Source of the DNA: Microdochium bolleyi
Taxonomy: Eukaryota > Ascomycota > Sordariomycetes > Xylariales > Microdochiaceae
Direction: 5' to 3'
Assembly (NCBI GenBank): GCA_001566295.1
Contig: KQ964245.1
Coordinates: 3,539,524 to 3,603,523 of the forward strand
DNA length: 64,000 nt
Shown here in pieces: positions 1-9,585 of the stretch. The notes below the pieces were generated by a model. The model searched no databases. It saw only the letters and a list, made by a program, of their open reading frames with translations, and was not told where the DNA came from. The stretch's first letter is position 1, and every line of letters starts with the position of its first letter. Made by a program: the position numbers and the translations under genes.

Positions 1-691
1 CGGGCTGGACCGCAACGTCCCCGTCATCGCCGACGCCGACACGGGCTTCGGCGGACCCTTGATGGTCGCGCGGACCGTGGAGAAGTACATCCTCCAGGGC
101 GTGGCGGCGTTCCACATCGAGGACCAGGTCACCACCAAGCGCTGCGGGCACCTCCTGGGCAAGGAGCTCGTCGACACGAGCGTGTACGTGGCGCGCATCA
201 GGGCGGCCGCCGCGGCGCGCGAGGCGATGGAGAGCGACATTGTCATCATCGCGCGGACCGACTCCCTGCAGAGCCTGGGCTACGAGGCGGCCATCGAGCG
301 CCTCAAGGCCGCGCGGGACGCCGGCGCCGACGTCGTGTTCCTCGAAGGCATGACGACAAAGGAGCAGATGGCCAGCGTGGTCAAAGACATGGCCCCGACG
401 CCGTGCTTCCTCAACATGGTCTCGGGCGGGGTCACCCCGCTCGTGGACAGCAGCGAGGCGGCGGCGCTCGGGTACAAGATTGTCATATGGCCCATGGCGT
501 GCATGACGAGCGTCTTCCTCGGGATGCGCGACGCCTGCCGCGAGCTCAAGCAGAGCGGGCGCATCGAGGAGAAGTACGAGGACGGGAAGCTCGTCGGCGG
601 CGTCAGGGAGGTCTTCGAGTGCGCCGGCCTGTCGAGGTGCTCGGCCTTTGACCAGGAGATGGGCGGCACGTCGTACAAGAATGGTGCCTGA
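1..691 (+). CDS. Isocitrate lyase/PEP mutase superfamily enzyme, 3' part
   Basis: The gene is cut by the window edge; the frame is open from base 2 and ends in TGA at 689-691, leaving about 229 residues. The fragment carries two marks of the isocitrate lyase/phosphoenolpyruvate mutase superfamily: a metal-site block ADADTGFGG and the catalytic-loop motif KRCGH inside IEDQ..TKRCGHLLGKELV. Later come IIARTDS and FLEGM strands of the TIM barrel and the LNMVSGGVTP segment that lines the active site. Members cleave or rearrange C-C or P-C bonds of small 2-hydroxy or oxo acids. The fungal alternatives are oxaloacetate hydrolase, 2,3-dimethylmalate lyase-like or methylisocitrate lyase-like enzymes. 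It is not a standard glyoxylate-cycle isocitrate lyase, which is much longer around this core. The exact substrate cannot be told from this fragment. The next gene, RPA49, is convergent and unrelated. Confidence 0.88.
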   Translation, partial: GLDRNVPVIADADTGFGGPLMVARTVEKYILQGVAAFHIEDQVTTKRCGHLLGKELVDTSVYVARIRAAAAAREAMESDIVIIARTDSLQSLGYEAAIERLKAARDAGADVVFLEGMTTKEQMASVVKDMAPTPCFLNMVSGGVTPLVDSSEAAALGYKIVIWPMACMTSVFLGMRDACRELKQSGRIEEKYEDGKLVGGVREVFECAGLSRCSAFDQEMGGTSYKNGA

Positions 692-1436
692 GTGAGGTGA
701 TTTGGAGGATGAACAGCACATACAGCATAAGTTAGCATTGAGCAATTCAAGAAAGAAAGAATCAAGAAAAATTAGTATAATATGCCAGTCACAATCCTTC
801 TGTTAGTCTGCATGTGAACTGAAAATTCTGGCAGTCAAGTTCGAGGTAAAGAACAAATCTGCTTTATTCAGTTCAAACGCAAAAGTCTGTTTGGCTTCAC
901 ATCACTGGCCAACTACTCTACAAACGTGTTCATCGCCGTGGTTTAGTCACTGCCCTTCATGATTTGGACCTGGGAAAGCACCCAAGTCTTGTATTCGTAA
1001 CTGGTCCATGATACCCTCAGAAACTGAATAGTCATATACTATTTAGCCTTGCTACGCACAGAGTCGATGGGACACAGATTGCGATCAGAGGTAGGTTCAA
1101 CTTCGTACAGACTCCATAGCTCGGATCAGCTTCGGCTCTCCGTGGTGGAGTTTGTCAAAGTTTTTCTTTCAAGGTCACATCTTGCTTCTTACACAGAGGA
1201 AGACCGTCTCGTGGTATCTTCGCCATTAATTGTGCTACGAAGGACCGAAATCGTCGCTGCTCGCGGCCAAATAACAGACACTGGGTCCAGCGTACAAGCC
1301 AAAGCCGGCGAAGGTTCTCCCTTACCGCCAGTACCATGTCAAGATTTACCCATGTGAAGTGATATGTACATTCTTTTGCATTGCTGTCCCAATACCCGTG
1401 TGATGTTCGCTCTACCTCGATGCACAAGACAACTCA
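692..1436. other. Convergent intergenic region
   Basis: This stretch lies between two convergent genes and should hold both 3' untranslated regions. It is AT-richer than the flanking coding sequence. The short open frames inside it show no recognisable protein. I see no RNA gene or repeat. Confidence 0.6.
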
Positions 1437-2874
1437 CTACCGCCGCGCTCTCTGGTATCGCAGCTGCGGGAATTCAAGCGGTAACGAAAGCGTCGCGACC
1501 TGCTTGTGCGTGCCCTTCTCGTCGCCCTTGACGATCTTGACCTTGCCGCCAATCTCCTTCCAGTACTGCGCAAACTCCTTCTCGTCCACGCCCATGTCGT
1601 ACCGCAGCGCGCTCGTCTCAATCGAGTAATTGCCCACAATCGCCGCCAGCGCGCACGTCCACGTGCGGATCAGGTCGATTTCAAACTTGCGCATCTCGCC
1701 CTTCTGCGAGAATCGCCGCCGGATGTTCTCCACCACGGTCGAGGGGACTGGGTCGAGCAGCTCCGTGAGTTTGTCCTTCTGCGGCACGACGAACAGGCCG
1801 CGGCCGCGCGGCTTGGCGGCTCTCTGGAACTTAATCAGACAGTCGAGGTACCTCAGCACGCGGAGGTGCTTGACTGCGTTGGGGCCGCCCGCCACAGCCT
1901 GTAACCTGTGCGAGACAAAGACGTTGTTGCCGCTCCGGATGTCATGGCCCTTCTTGACGCTGTCTTGCCAGTCCTTGATGGGGATCGAGTTGAGTATCTC
2001 CGCTCCGATCATGTACTCTGGCTGGTACACGTCCTGGATCTCCTCGGCGTCTGTGTTGCACGGTGGTACAGGCTTGGCGGCGTCGGCGGCGGCCTGCAGG
2101 TCTTCCTTGCTCGCCATGCCGCTTGTGACTTGCTGTATTGATTCCATGACCGCCATCGAGGTGGCATTGAGCTTGCTGGGGGTGCCGCCGACACCGGCGA
2201 TGGCCTTCTCTGGGGAGATGGCGTTCTCTGTGATCGCGGCGAGCGCCTTCTTGGCCTTCTTCGTGCCGAACGCGTGGCCGAGGTCGGTGCGGAGGTCGTA
2301 CATTGTCTGTCGTGGGCAAACAGTGGTCAGCAAGGATGTTCTGGAGTTCAGCAAGCACAAGCACAATCATGACGGTCAGTCTCACCTTGGACAAGTCTCT
2401 CTCGTTCTCCGTTTCCGGGGCTGGTTGTTGCGCGCGGACAACGCCTCTGACGGCCATCTTCCTAGCCTCCATGACGGAGAGCTTGCCAGTCGCCGGGTCG
2501 AAGACACCGATATAGTGCTTGAGATGTGACTCCCTCCCCCCAGGTCCCTCCTCCTTGCCAGTATAGTCGAGCTTCTCGCCCGCAGACGAGTGGAGCATGA
2601 GGCTGTTGGGCTGGGCTTTCGACTTGCGGGCACCCGCCGGCGCGGCCTTTGAGAAGGCCTGGAATTGTATGGACGGCGGTAGGCACAGACCTGGCGTGGT
2701 GGCTATGACTGGCGGGCATTCCGACATGCTTCGTACCGACGCGACCTTGACTGTAGGTGCTTGTGGCTGTTGTGATGATCGTTGGGACTTCTTGGTGACC
2801 TCGACGGCGGACTTCTTGCTGGGTTTGGGCACATCCTCCGCCCGCTTCCGCTTCTTCTCCTTCGGGGCACCCAT
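1437..2874 (-). CDS. RPA49: RNA polymerase I subunit A49
   Basis: There are two exons, 2874-2387 plus base 2386, and 2306-1437. They are separated by a 79 bp intron (2307-2385) with a GTGAGA donor, a GCTGAC branch site and an ACAG acceptor, in phase 0. The joined protein has 452 residues, the usual size for fungal A49. The N-terminal third starts with a Lys/Arg-rich nuclear-type tail (KEKKRKR) and then a beta-rich dimerisation region that pairs with A34.5 (HYIGVFDPATGKL). The C-terminal half holds the tandem winged-helix region (LLDPVPSTVVENIRRRFSQ, YMGVD-type end). A49 is a Pol I-specific subunit that aids initiation, elongation and RNA cleavage in rRNA synthesis in the nucleolus. The start ATG is the first Met of the open frame and is preceded by stops. 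Long frames on the opposite strand here are antisense shadows. Confidence 0.9.
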
Positions 2875-3970
2875 GGTTGCTGAGTCCCACGGTGTGATTG
2901 TCGGAGTGTCGAGGGCGATGCTGCCGCTTGGTGGCGCAGGTCAGAAGAGACCAGTGATGGAGACCAGGACTGTGGCACCTCTTTTCTTCTTCAAGGGACG
3001 AATCGGTACGGAATATATGCCGAGACACCGGCTGCTGCCTGGCACCGCTGTTATGTCGGCAGTGGCCGTTTGGACGTACTTGTTGTGTCGTGTTGTCTAG
3101 CAGTCATCAAATGGCTGAGTGCTCAGCAGGTGCAGCGCGGGTCGGAGCGGCTAGAAAAAAGTTTCGTATCTTATCGCGTACCCTGGGCTCGAAGTTGGGG
3201 TTGACCACACTCAATTGGGGCTGCCCCCACATGGCCTGCAAGAGCTCCAGCCCACTTCGTCAGTGCTTGCAGGTGATCAGGTCCCTCGGTTGAAATGCTG
3301 AGTGATTGTTCATTGAGTCCGTCAATGGATGCTGATGAGATGTCATTGTCACTGCTAAAGAGTACAGGTGCTGACCTGTCTCAGGTCCGCAGTGTGATTG
3401 GCATCTGATAAAAAGTGTGATCAAAAGACGATCAACACGACCTCTGCAACTGTTGGAAGGATGCGAAGCCAGGACGAACCCTTGTTCGGGCCTCAAATGG
3501 TGTCATGTTTTCACGCACCTGCACCTTTCACCGAGTCCGTACTGTCGTTTGTGAGGTTTAAAGCAGTAGTTGATATCACCAGACTTGTACATGGCCGAAA
3601 TCTCATGCATTGGGTTGCAGACACTGTCAATTGACTAGCAACTATCTCATCGCATCATCAAAAATCGTTCCTAACAGTGGCTCTGCCACCAGGCGTATTC
3701 ATAAACGTCACGCTATTTCCACCCGATGAGGCTTGACCAGCCCAGTGACCAACAAAGCGTAATGCCCACATATGTCCAGTTCGCACGTCGCTGAATTCGT
3801 GTTCCATGCCAGGAAGTGCTCGTCTTTCAGAGTTGATTGTCGATTGTTTCCATAATCATGTGCCGGCGGGTTTGTCCAGGCGCGTGATTGCGCGGTCCGG
3901 AGGAGTGGTATTGTCATGGTCATTCTAGTAGCTTAGAGTCGTTGGGTTGAGATCGAGTAGTTGTGTTCGT
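2875..3970. other. Intergenic region upstream of RPA49
   Basis: About 1.1 kb lies between the RPA49 start and the RPL41 terminal exon, with both genes on the minus strand. It should contain the RPA49 promoter and the RPL41 3' untranslated region. Small open frames here (for example 3398-3634) resemble nothing I know. I see no repeats or RNA genes. Confidence 0.5.
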
Positions 3971-4106
3971 TTATTTGCTGTGACATTGTCAGTGAGAGTT
4001 CAGCAGTAAATACTCCATGCTGTGTTGCTGCTTACCTGCGCGCCCGCATCTTTCTTCTCTTGCGCTTGAGGCGTCTGACTCTCTTCTTTCTCCACTTGGC
4101 TCTCAT
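3971..4106 (-). CDS. RPL41: 60S ribosomal protein L41 (eL41), 25 residues
   Basis: This gene is too short to stand out as an open frame but is unmistakable. Exon 1 (4106-4036) encodes MRAKWRKKRVRRLKRKRRKM and then RAR, followed by AG of a split codon. An intron at 4035-3978 (58 bp, GTAAGC donor, CACAG acceptor) separates it from a seven-base last exon, 3977-3971, which reads C AAA TAA. The joined protein is 25 residues, ends Ser-Lys, and matches the universal length and Arg/Lys composition of eL41, the smallest ribosomal protein. eL41 sits at the interface of the large and small subunits. Just upstream, a GTAAGT at 4273-4268 and a branch-plus-CAG acceptor ending at 4113, six bases before the ATG, suggest a further 161 bp intron in the 5' untranslated region. 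That second intron is inferred only. Confidence 0.93.
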
Positions 4107-5259
4107 CTTGGCCTGTCGTCACGAAGTGTCAGCGGGTTGTTGCTATGCGGCCGTGGTTGCCGAGCACGTGACAGCCAATGGCCATAGAAAAGCTGCCGGC
4201 GGAGCCTGCGACAGCTTCCCTGATGACCATTGGCGCCATAGATACGTGGCAGGTGGATGTTGCGGCGACTTACGGTTTGCTGTTGATGAGAATGCTTGGT
4301 GTTGCAAGTGTCAAGAAGGTGGGAGGGGTCACGAGTCTGACCAGAACATGATGTAGGAGCAGCCCAGGCGCTGGCGGTCCACTTTCGGACTAGTGCCAAA
4401 GTAAAGGGCCGGTGTGCCCTTGCCCTCGCTTAGCACAATTTCCAGATGTTGTGCCAGGCGTGCACGGCGGAGGTGGGCGGGCAGCTACGTCAGAAGGGTG
4501 GACCGCGCTGGTTGGAAGCACAGACCACACCCAGCCAGAGTCGCCACTGGCGGCACGGCTGCGCAGCCTGCACCCGTGGACCGATCGATGCTGCAAGGCG
4601 GCTGTGCGGGGTAGCTTCTTGGTGCCGCTGTTGGCTGGCTGGGAGGTGCTGGACCTCGGTGCTGTGAGGCTGCGCTGCCTATGTCGTGAGATCGGGAGGT
4701 GGCACGACACGACGTTTGAACACTTGAGGTGGGGGGTCGAGTCAAGGGCTGTTGCCTTTTGTTCGTTCTGGTTGGTTTTTGTTACCTCCTGGCACCTTTG
4801 ACCTGATCAGATGTCTCGTACTTGGGAGCAAAACTTGTGAGAGCCTGCGGCATGGCTTTGTTGATTCAGCCGGCGCAGGCTCGCCCGGGTCTGTAATATT
4901 CATCTAGGTGCTTTGCAGAAGGCAACACAGATTGCAACTAAACCTGTAGAATCCCTTGTCGCAATAGCGAGTGGCTGGTGCGATTGGCACCTTTTGCTGT
5001 GAGAATGATCTTCCCAGGAAGGTGCAGAGGAGGAAGGTACAGAGAGCTGCAGGCTGGTACTGCCAGCATTCAGCTCTATGCCATCGACACTGACTGTCAC
5101 GTTCCTTTTCTCATTCGTTCTGCTCTGTGATTATTGCTTTGACTCACGACTGCGATATTGATTTGTAGTCGAGCCTGAACCCAATTCCATTCGATCTTCC
5201 CTGTACGAGACCTCGACCGGGCTCCACACGTCGACTTGTCTGAGAATGCACAGCAGATA
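4107..5259. promoter_or_regulatory. Divergent intergenic region RPL41 / FHA kinase
   Basis: The region lies between divergently oriented genes, so it should hold both promoters, plus the likely RPL41 5' untranslated intron (4113-4273). Small open frames at 4412-4801 overlap on both strands and show no protein family. No specific operator motif was recognised. Confidence 0.45.
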
Positions 5260-7203
5260 ATGGCGAGCGAGCTCGTTATCGCGCGGCTCGACTGCGTGCA
5301 GAACGATGATCGATTGCCTGGCTTTCAACCAGCAGGTAATGAATTCCAGATCTTACTCATTGACTGTGCAACGGGCATTGTGTCATAACACGACATGGCA
5401 CTTGCTCGTCCACCGTCTGCTAACGTGTCCATCTACGCAACAGGTGATGGCCTGTCGCACAACAACACGCCGGGCGAGCCAGATACCGACCAGTTCTGGC
5501 AAAGAAGACTTCACTTCTCGGTACATGCAAAGGAAATCATGTCTGTCGGCCGGGATCGTATGAACAAGTGCGTCCTGACATAAGTGCGAGGGTGCTTGTC
5601 TCCCGTGTGATGCTGACTTGACTCTCAGCAATGTTGTCATTGATAATTGCTACGTATCTCGCCAACATTTCGAGATATATTCTGTCATCTACGACAACAC
5701 AGAGTCTAGCGGTCGCGGGGAGCTCCCGATGGTGTACGTGCGGGACTGCCAGTCTCTTGAGGGCACGTTCGTCAACGGCTGTTGCATTGGTTCCAAAGCC
5801 CAAGGTCATACTCCCGGCTACCTTTTAAGCCACGGAGACGTCATCACAATCGCCCCGTACTGGGAGTTTCATGTGGAGTTGTGGAGTTCTCCCTCACGAT
5901 TACACACGTTCAGCGAGCTACAGATCCAGGAAATGCACGTGAGTCGGAATCGCTTCCACGGCTGAACTGGTCAGTATGGTGCTAATGCACCCAAATGTCG
6001 CATGGTCCAGCGGTTCAGAGATCGTTACGTGATCACAGATCGGCGGCTCGGCAAGGGCTCTGTCGGCTCTGTCTACCTCGCATTCGATGTCCGCGGCAAT
6101 CGACAAGTCGCGTGCAAAATCCACAATCTCGACGAGCTGCGGGAGAGCAGATACCAGAAGCATATGATTCGTCGTGTCATCGACGAAAGCGATATCCTTG
6201 GCAAGATTCGTCACGTAAGTCTGGAAGCTGGACACAGGAGAGAAGGCGACACCCACTGATCCTTACCAAGCCGAACATACTGCACTTCGAATACGCTTTC
6301 CGTTCGCGGCACACGTTGTATACCTTCATCGAGCTTGCCACTGGGGGTGATCTTTTCTCAACGGTGCTCTTCTACAACGAAAGTGTTCCACCACAGCTTG
6401 CACAACTGATAATCTATCAGATTGTGAGAGCCGTGCGCCACTTGCATAGGCACCATCTGACACATCGCGATCTTAAACCAGAGAACATTTTCTTCGCAGA
6501 TGGCCCATCGGGGAAAGGCCGCGCCATCGTTGGAGATCTCGGCTTCGCTACAAGCATCCACTAGGGGCGGTGCAAGAGCACAGTCGGAACCGAGGCATAC
6601 ATGGCACCGTAAGCTAGGTCCTCCGAGAACAGACAATCAGACCGCTAACCCTTGCACAGTGAGATTTTTCATGGTCAAGCCTACTCGTCGCCAGTAGACA
6701 TCTGGTCTATCGGAGTGATGACCATCTTCTTGCTTGTTCCACACATGCGACAGTTCTTGTATCAGCTTAAGACCTTGTCCAAGCCTTTACTGGAAGACCG
6801 CATTGACGACTTTCTTCAATGCCATGCGGAGAAGAATGAAGCCGTCAGCGCGCCTGCACAGAACTTCATCCGGCGGTGTCTTGAAGTCGAACCCAGAGTT
6901 CGAATGACTGCCTCGGAGGCGAGAAAGCATCCTTGGTTCGAAGACTTGGAGGCAAGAGACGATTACAGACGGCTTCGCCAGGAGCCAAGGGGTGTGAACA
7001 GGCCACGCTATCGTATCGCGCCCCCTGTGGAGGAACTGCCAGACTGCGAAAGGACTCTTCGGCAGGATGGCGAAATACCTGAGACCCAACTCGACACGCA
7101 ACCTGTCGCGTACCATGACACAGCAGGCGCGGAGCTTGAATGGTTTGATGGAGAGACTCGACCCTCTCCTTACTTCCCATCGCCGACGGAACCAGTGCGT
7201 TGA
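5260..7203 (+). pseudogene. FHA-domain Ser/Thr kinase (Chk2/Mek1 class), in-frame TAG
   Basis: Six exons fit: 5260-5335, 5444-5567, 5629-5938, 6011-6214, 6271-6608 and 6660-7203. All five introns have GT..AG ends and phases that join cleanly, giving 532 codons including the final stop. An FHA phosphothreonine-binding domain comes first (about residues 45-155; GR..MN, then VSRQH, then EGTFVNG). The kinase domain follows (about 171-445) with GKGSVG, Lys206 in VACK, Glu229, HRDLKPEN (Asp305), DLG in place of DFG (Asp327), TVGTEAYMAPE and DIWSIGV. One FHA plus a C-terminal kinase is the layout of Cds1/Mek1 checkpoint or meiotic kinases. Codon 336 (6562-6564) is TAG, in the activation segment between DLG and TVGT, while kinase sequence continues in frame after it. 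The product would therefore be truncated and inactive, unless the stop is read through, is a local polymorphism, or is a sequence error. The 5' start is the least certain part. Confidence 0.8.
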
Positions 7204-7849
7204 AAGCATGACTGCTTCCCAAGGTCGGAGGAATAAAGCGCCCATGCCCACGCTGATTGGTCCGAAGCAGGGATTTCGACCGCTTTTGGCAACATCCACA
7301 CTCGCATTTCCACAGGTGCTGCGGTGGCCCCAAAAAACAGCTGAACTACACTTTCTTGCTCTCGAAAGCTGTGCAGAGGCAATACACACAATATGTGTGA
7401 AGTATGTGGGAAGCATCTCGTTCAGCTAGGTCGATGTGTTTCATGCTTCAATAGCAGCTATAGTTGGAAGGTTGATGGGCTCAAAAATGATGGCGGCAGC
7501 GTTACACATACGACGGCGTTAATAGTGAGACAACAGACGGTGTAGCAGAATGCAAATCAAACCATCATCTTATGCAAGCACTTGTCCGAGATAGCATTGC
7601 AGAACGGCTCGAAGCCAATAGCGTTGTCAGTCATATGTGAATATCAATAGAAGAACGCACGGGCTTATGAACATCACAGTATCAGCCACAACTCTGGGCG
7701 CGTGGTTCATCACTTTAAGCAGGGGTTAGTACAAATAGTGAGAGTGAGTTGTTAGTAAGCATAAGAGACAGGTTAGTACAATAGCGAGCACTGTCAGATA
7801 TTAGTGAGCTCATCCAACAGACAGAGACGCCAGGCAGTGTTGCCTGGCT
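7204..7849. other. Convergent intergenic region
   Basis: This AT-rich stretch separates the 3' ends of the FHA kinase and the BBP-like gene. Apart from a small direct repeat at 7724-7788, I see nothing in it. Confidence 0.5.
7724..7788. repeat. Imperfect direct repeat, about 18 bp
   Basis: GGTTAGTACAAATAGTGAG at 7724-7742 recurs as GGTTAGTACAATAGCGAG at 7771-7788, with a further GTTAGTA between them. It lies downstream of two convergent genes. No function is apparent. Confidence 0.5.
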
Positions 7850-9073
7850 TCAAAGGTTCAGAAATCCCTGTCGGCGCATACGGTCGATTCTCCACGGCGG
7901 GATCGTGGCAAAATTATGGCTGTGCTGCCCTGCGTTAGCTTGTTCCCCAGGACAGGCAGGTTTTCTATCGATGTCCCGCATCAGCCGTTCTAGCTCTTCA
8001 TCCTGGTCAGTATGGATGACGATCGTTGCGTTGTGGTTATCGTGATCACTCAGAGTAGCACTAGAAGCAGGCAATGTGTCCAGCTTCATCGGACAAGAAG
8101 TTGTGTTAGCATCGTTGCCGTTGCGCTGAACGCCAAACGTGAGACCCCATCCGCGGCGATGGGCGGCCCCGGGGCTGCCGCCGCCATTGAGCCCCTCGTC
8201 GTCGCGCAGGGTGCCGTTGGCCTCGGCGACGCCGCGGAGCTGCTGCTGCTTGCGCTCGTTCAGCCAGTCCGGCTTGCTCACGGCGTCGTCAATGACCTGC
8301 TGGACGAGCTTCCTCGCCCTGTCGACCTTGTCCTGGGCGTCCGCGGTGATGAGGACATGCAGGGGCAGGCCTCTGCCGTCATCGTCTCCGCACTTGTCAG
8401 TATTCATGGCGAGGGCGTAGTTAGTAGTGTTAGTGGACCGCTGGTGGTCATGTCTTCTTCTTCCTCTTTCCGAGGCGGCCGAGGCGGCCTTGCCCTCCTT
8501 GACAGACCCTTTACCGCGAATGGCAATGCTCGCGCCGCCGGACTGCTCCTCCATCTTCCTGAGGTCTCTCCCGCGGGGCCCAAGGATCTGTCCGATGAAC
8601 TTTACCTCCGGATGCTCGCGCTGCGGGATGAATAGGCGGTCGACGAGGCGCCGAGCCGCGGGGAGAGCGCGGTAGTCAGCGGGGGGCTGGTACCTAGGCA
8701 CTGCCTGCGTGAGCCTCGCGACGAGATGGTGGCGCTCGCGCTCCAGCGCGGCGCGGCGCCGCCGGACGCGCGTGTTGGTGCGGATGCCGCTGCCGTCGTA
8801 CTCTGACGCGGGAGAGGTCTCGCGGGGTCCACGGGGCGGGAGGCGGGACAGCAGAGCAGCGTCTGGGAGGCGCAGATGCGTGGTGATCTCCTGGACGCGG
8901 AAGTGTGCCGCGTAGGCGTCCTTCTGCTCGGCAGTCATGCTGGCCTGGACCGCCGACGTGAGGATGTTGCCTTGCAGGTCTACGAGTGGGATGGGCGAGC
9001 GCAACGAAGTGGACAACGAGGAGGGGCTCCCCGCCAGGTCCCAGCGAGTCATTCGTTTAGCTCCTGGAGCCAT
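7850..9073 (-). CDS. Divergent branch-point-binding protein (SF1/BBP-like) without zinc knuckles
   Basis: This is a single-exon frame of 407 residues starting at the first ATG. The order of elements is that of SF1/BBP, which recognises the intron branch site early in spliceosome assembly. A basic-Trp-Asp patch like the U2AF-ligand motif lies at residues 6-12 (KRMTRWD). A helix-hairpin region follows at about 47-72, and a KH/QUA2 module at about 125-292 (RYQPPADYR, FIGQILGPRG, RGKGSVKEGK, NGTLRDDE). In normal BBP one or two CCHC zinc knuckles come directly after the LRDDE block. Here that place is Gly-rich sequence with no Cys spacing (residues 293-330). The BBP-like tail (EELERLMRDI, then IPPW) is still present. 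A hydrophilic insertion at about 196-235 splits the KH domain. It is probably a paralogue rather than the essential BBP. It shares a head-to-tail arrangement with the next gene upstream. Confidence 0.8.
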   Translation of the reverse strand: MAPGAKRMTRWDLAGSPSSLSTSLRSPIPLVDLQGNILTSAVQASMTAEQKDAYAAHFRVQEITTHLRLPDAALLSRLPPRGPRETSPASEYDGSGIRTNTRVRRRRAALERERHHLVARLTQAVPRYQPPADYRALPAARRLVDRLFIPQREHPEVKFIGQILGPRGRDLRKMEEQSGGASIAIRGKGSVKEGKAASAASERGRRRHDHQRSTNTTNYALAMNTDKCGDDDGRGLPLHVLITADAQDKVDRARKLVQQVIDDAVSKPDWLNERKQQQLRGVAEANGTLRDDEGLNGGGSPGAAHRRGWGLTFGVQRNGNDANTTSCPMKLDTLPASSATLSDHDNHNATIVIHTDQDEELERLMRDIDRKPACPGEQANAGQHSHNFATIPPWRIDRMRRQGFLNL

Positions 9074-9585
9074 GTTGAGACTTGTGGAAATTAGCAGCCC
9101 TTCTCAGTTTGTTTGTCGTGAGATGCTTTGTTGTTTTTGGCGAGTGCAGATCTGGAGGCGTGTGCAATTGCTGACTGAGAAGAAACATTGACTGTTGCAG
9201 GAGGAAGCGTGACTTGGGGGAGCCGGTGGGGTTTTGACCTCGCAGCCTAGTGTGCATCTCCGATACGTCCCAAGATGCGTGACTGGCAGGCTTCAGATCC
9301 CGGAGCCGATCATTATTTCCCTGTGGTGGCCTGGCACTGCAAGGGCGGACTGGGACATTGCATTTTCAGATGTGGCAAACCACTTCATTACATGGTAGGC
9401 AGGGTATGTTTACGCACGCGCGTATCTCGAACTTTAGGCAGCTCTCCAAGCAGCTCTCCAAGTAACTTGACAATTTGGAGCAGTCCGCACTCCCATCTCG
9501 TTCTTCACAAGAGACACCAGGCGACTTCCCCAAACGTCCAGACAGGCTCCAGAATTACAGACGCTGGGAAATTGCTTTCCGCCAA
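9074..9585. promoter_or_regulatory. Intergenic region upstream of the BBP-like gene
   Basis: About 0.5 kb lies between two minus-strand genes. By position it holds the BBP-like promoter and the 3' end of the neighbour. No motif was recognised. Confidence 0.4.

Noticed and set aside
1630..2529. 299-codon plus-strand frame
   Set aside because: It lies antisense over RPA49, whose two exons and intron are well supported.
6787..7416. 209-codon minus-strand frame
   Set aside because: Antisense to the last exon of the FHA kinase.
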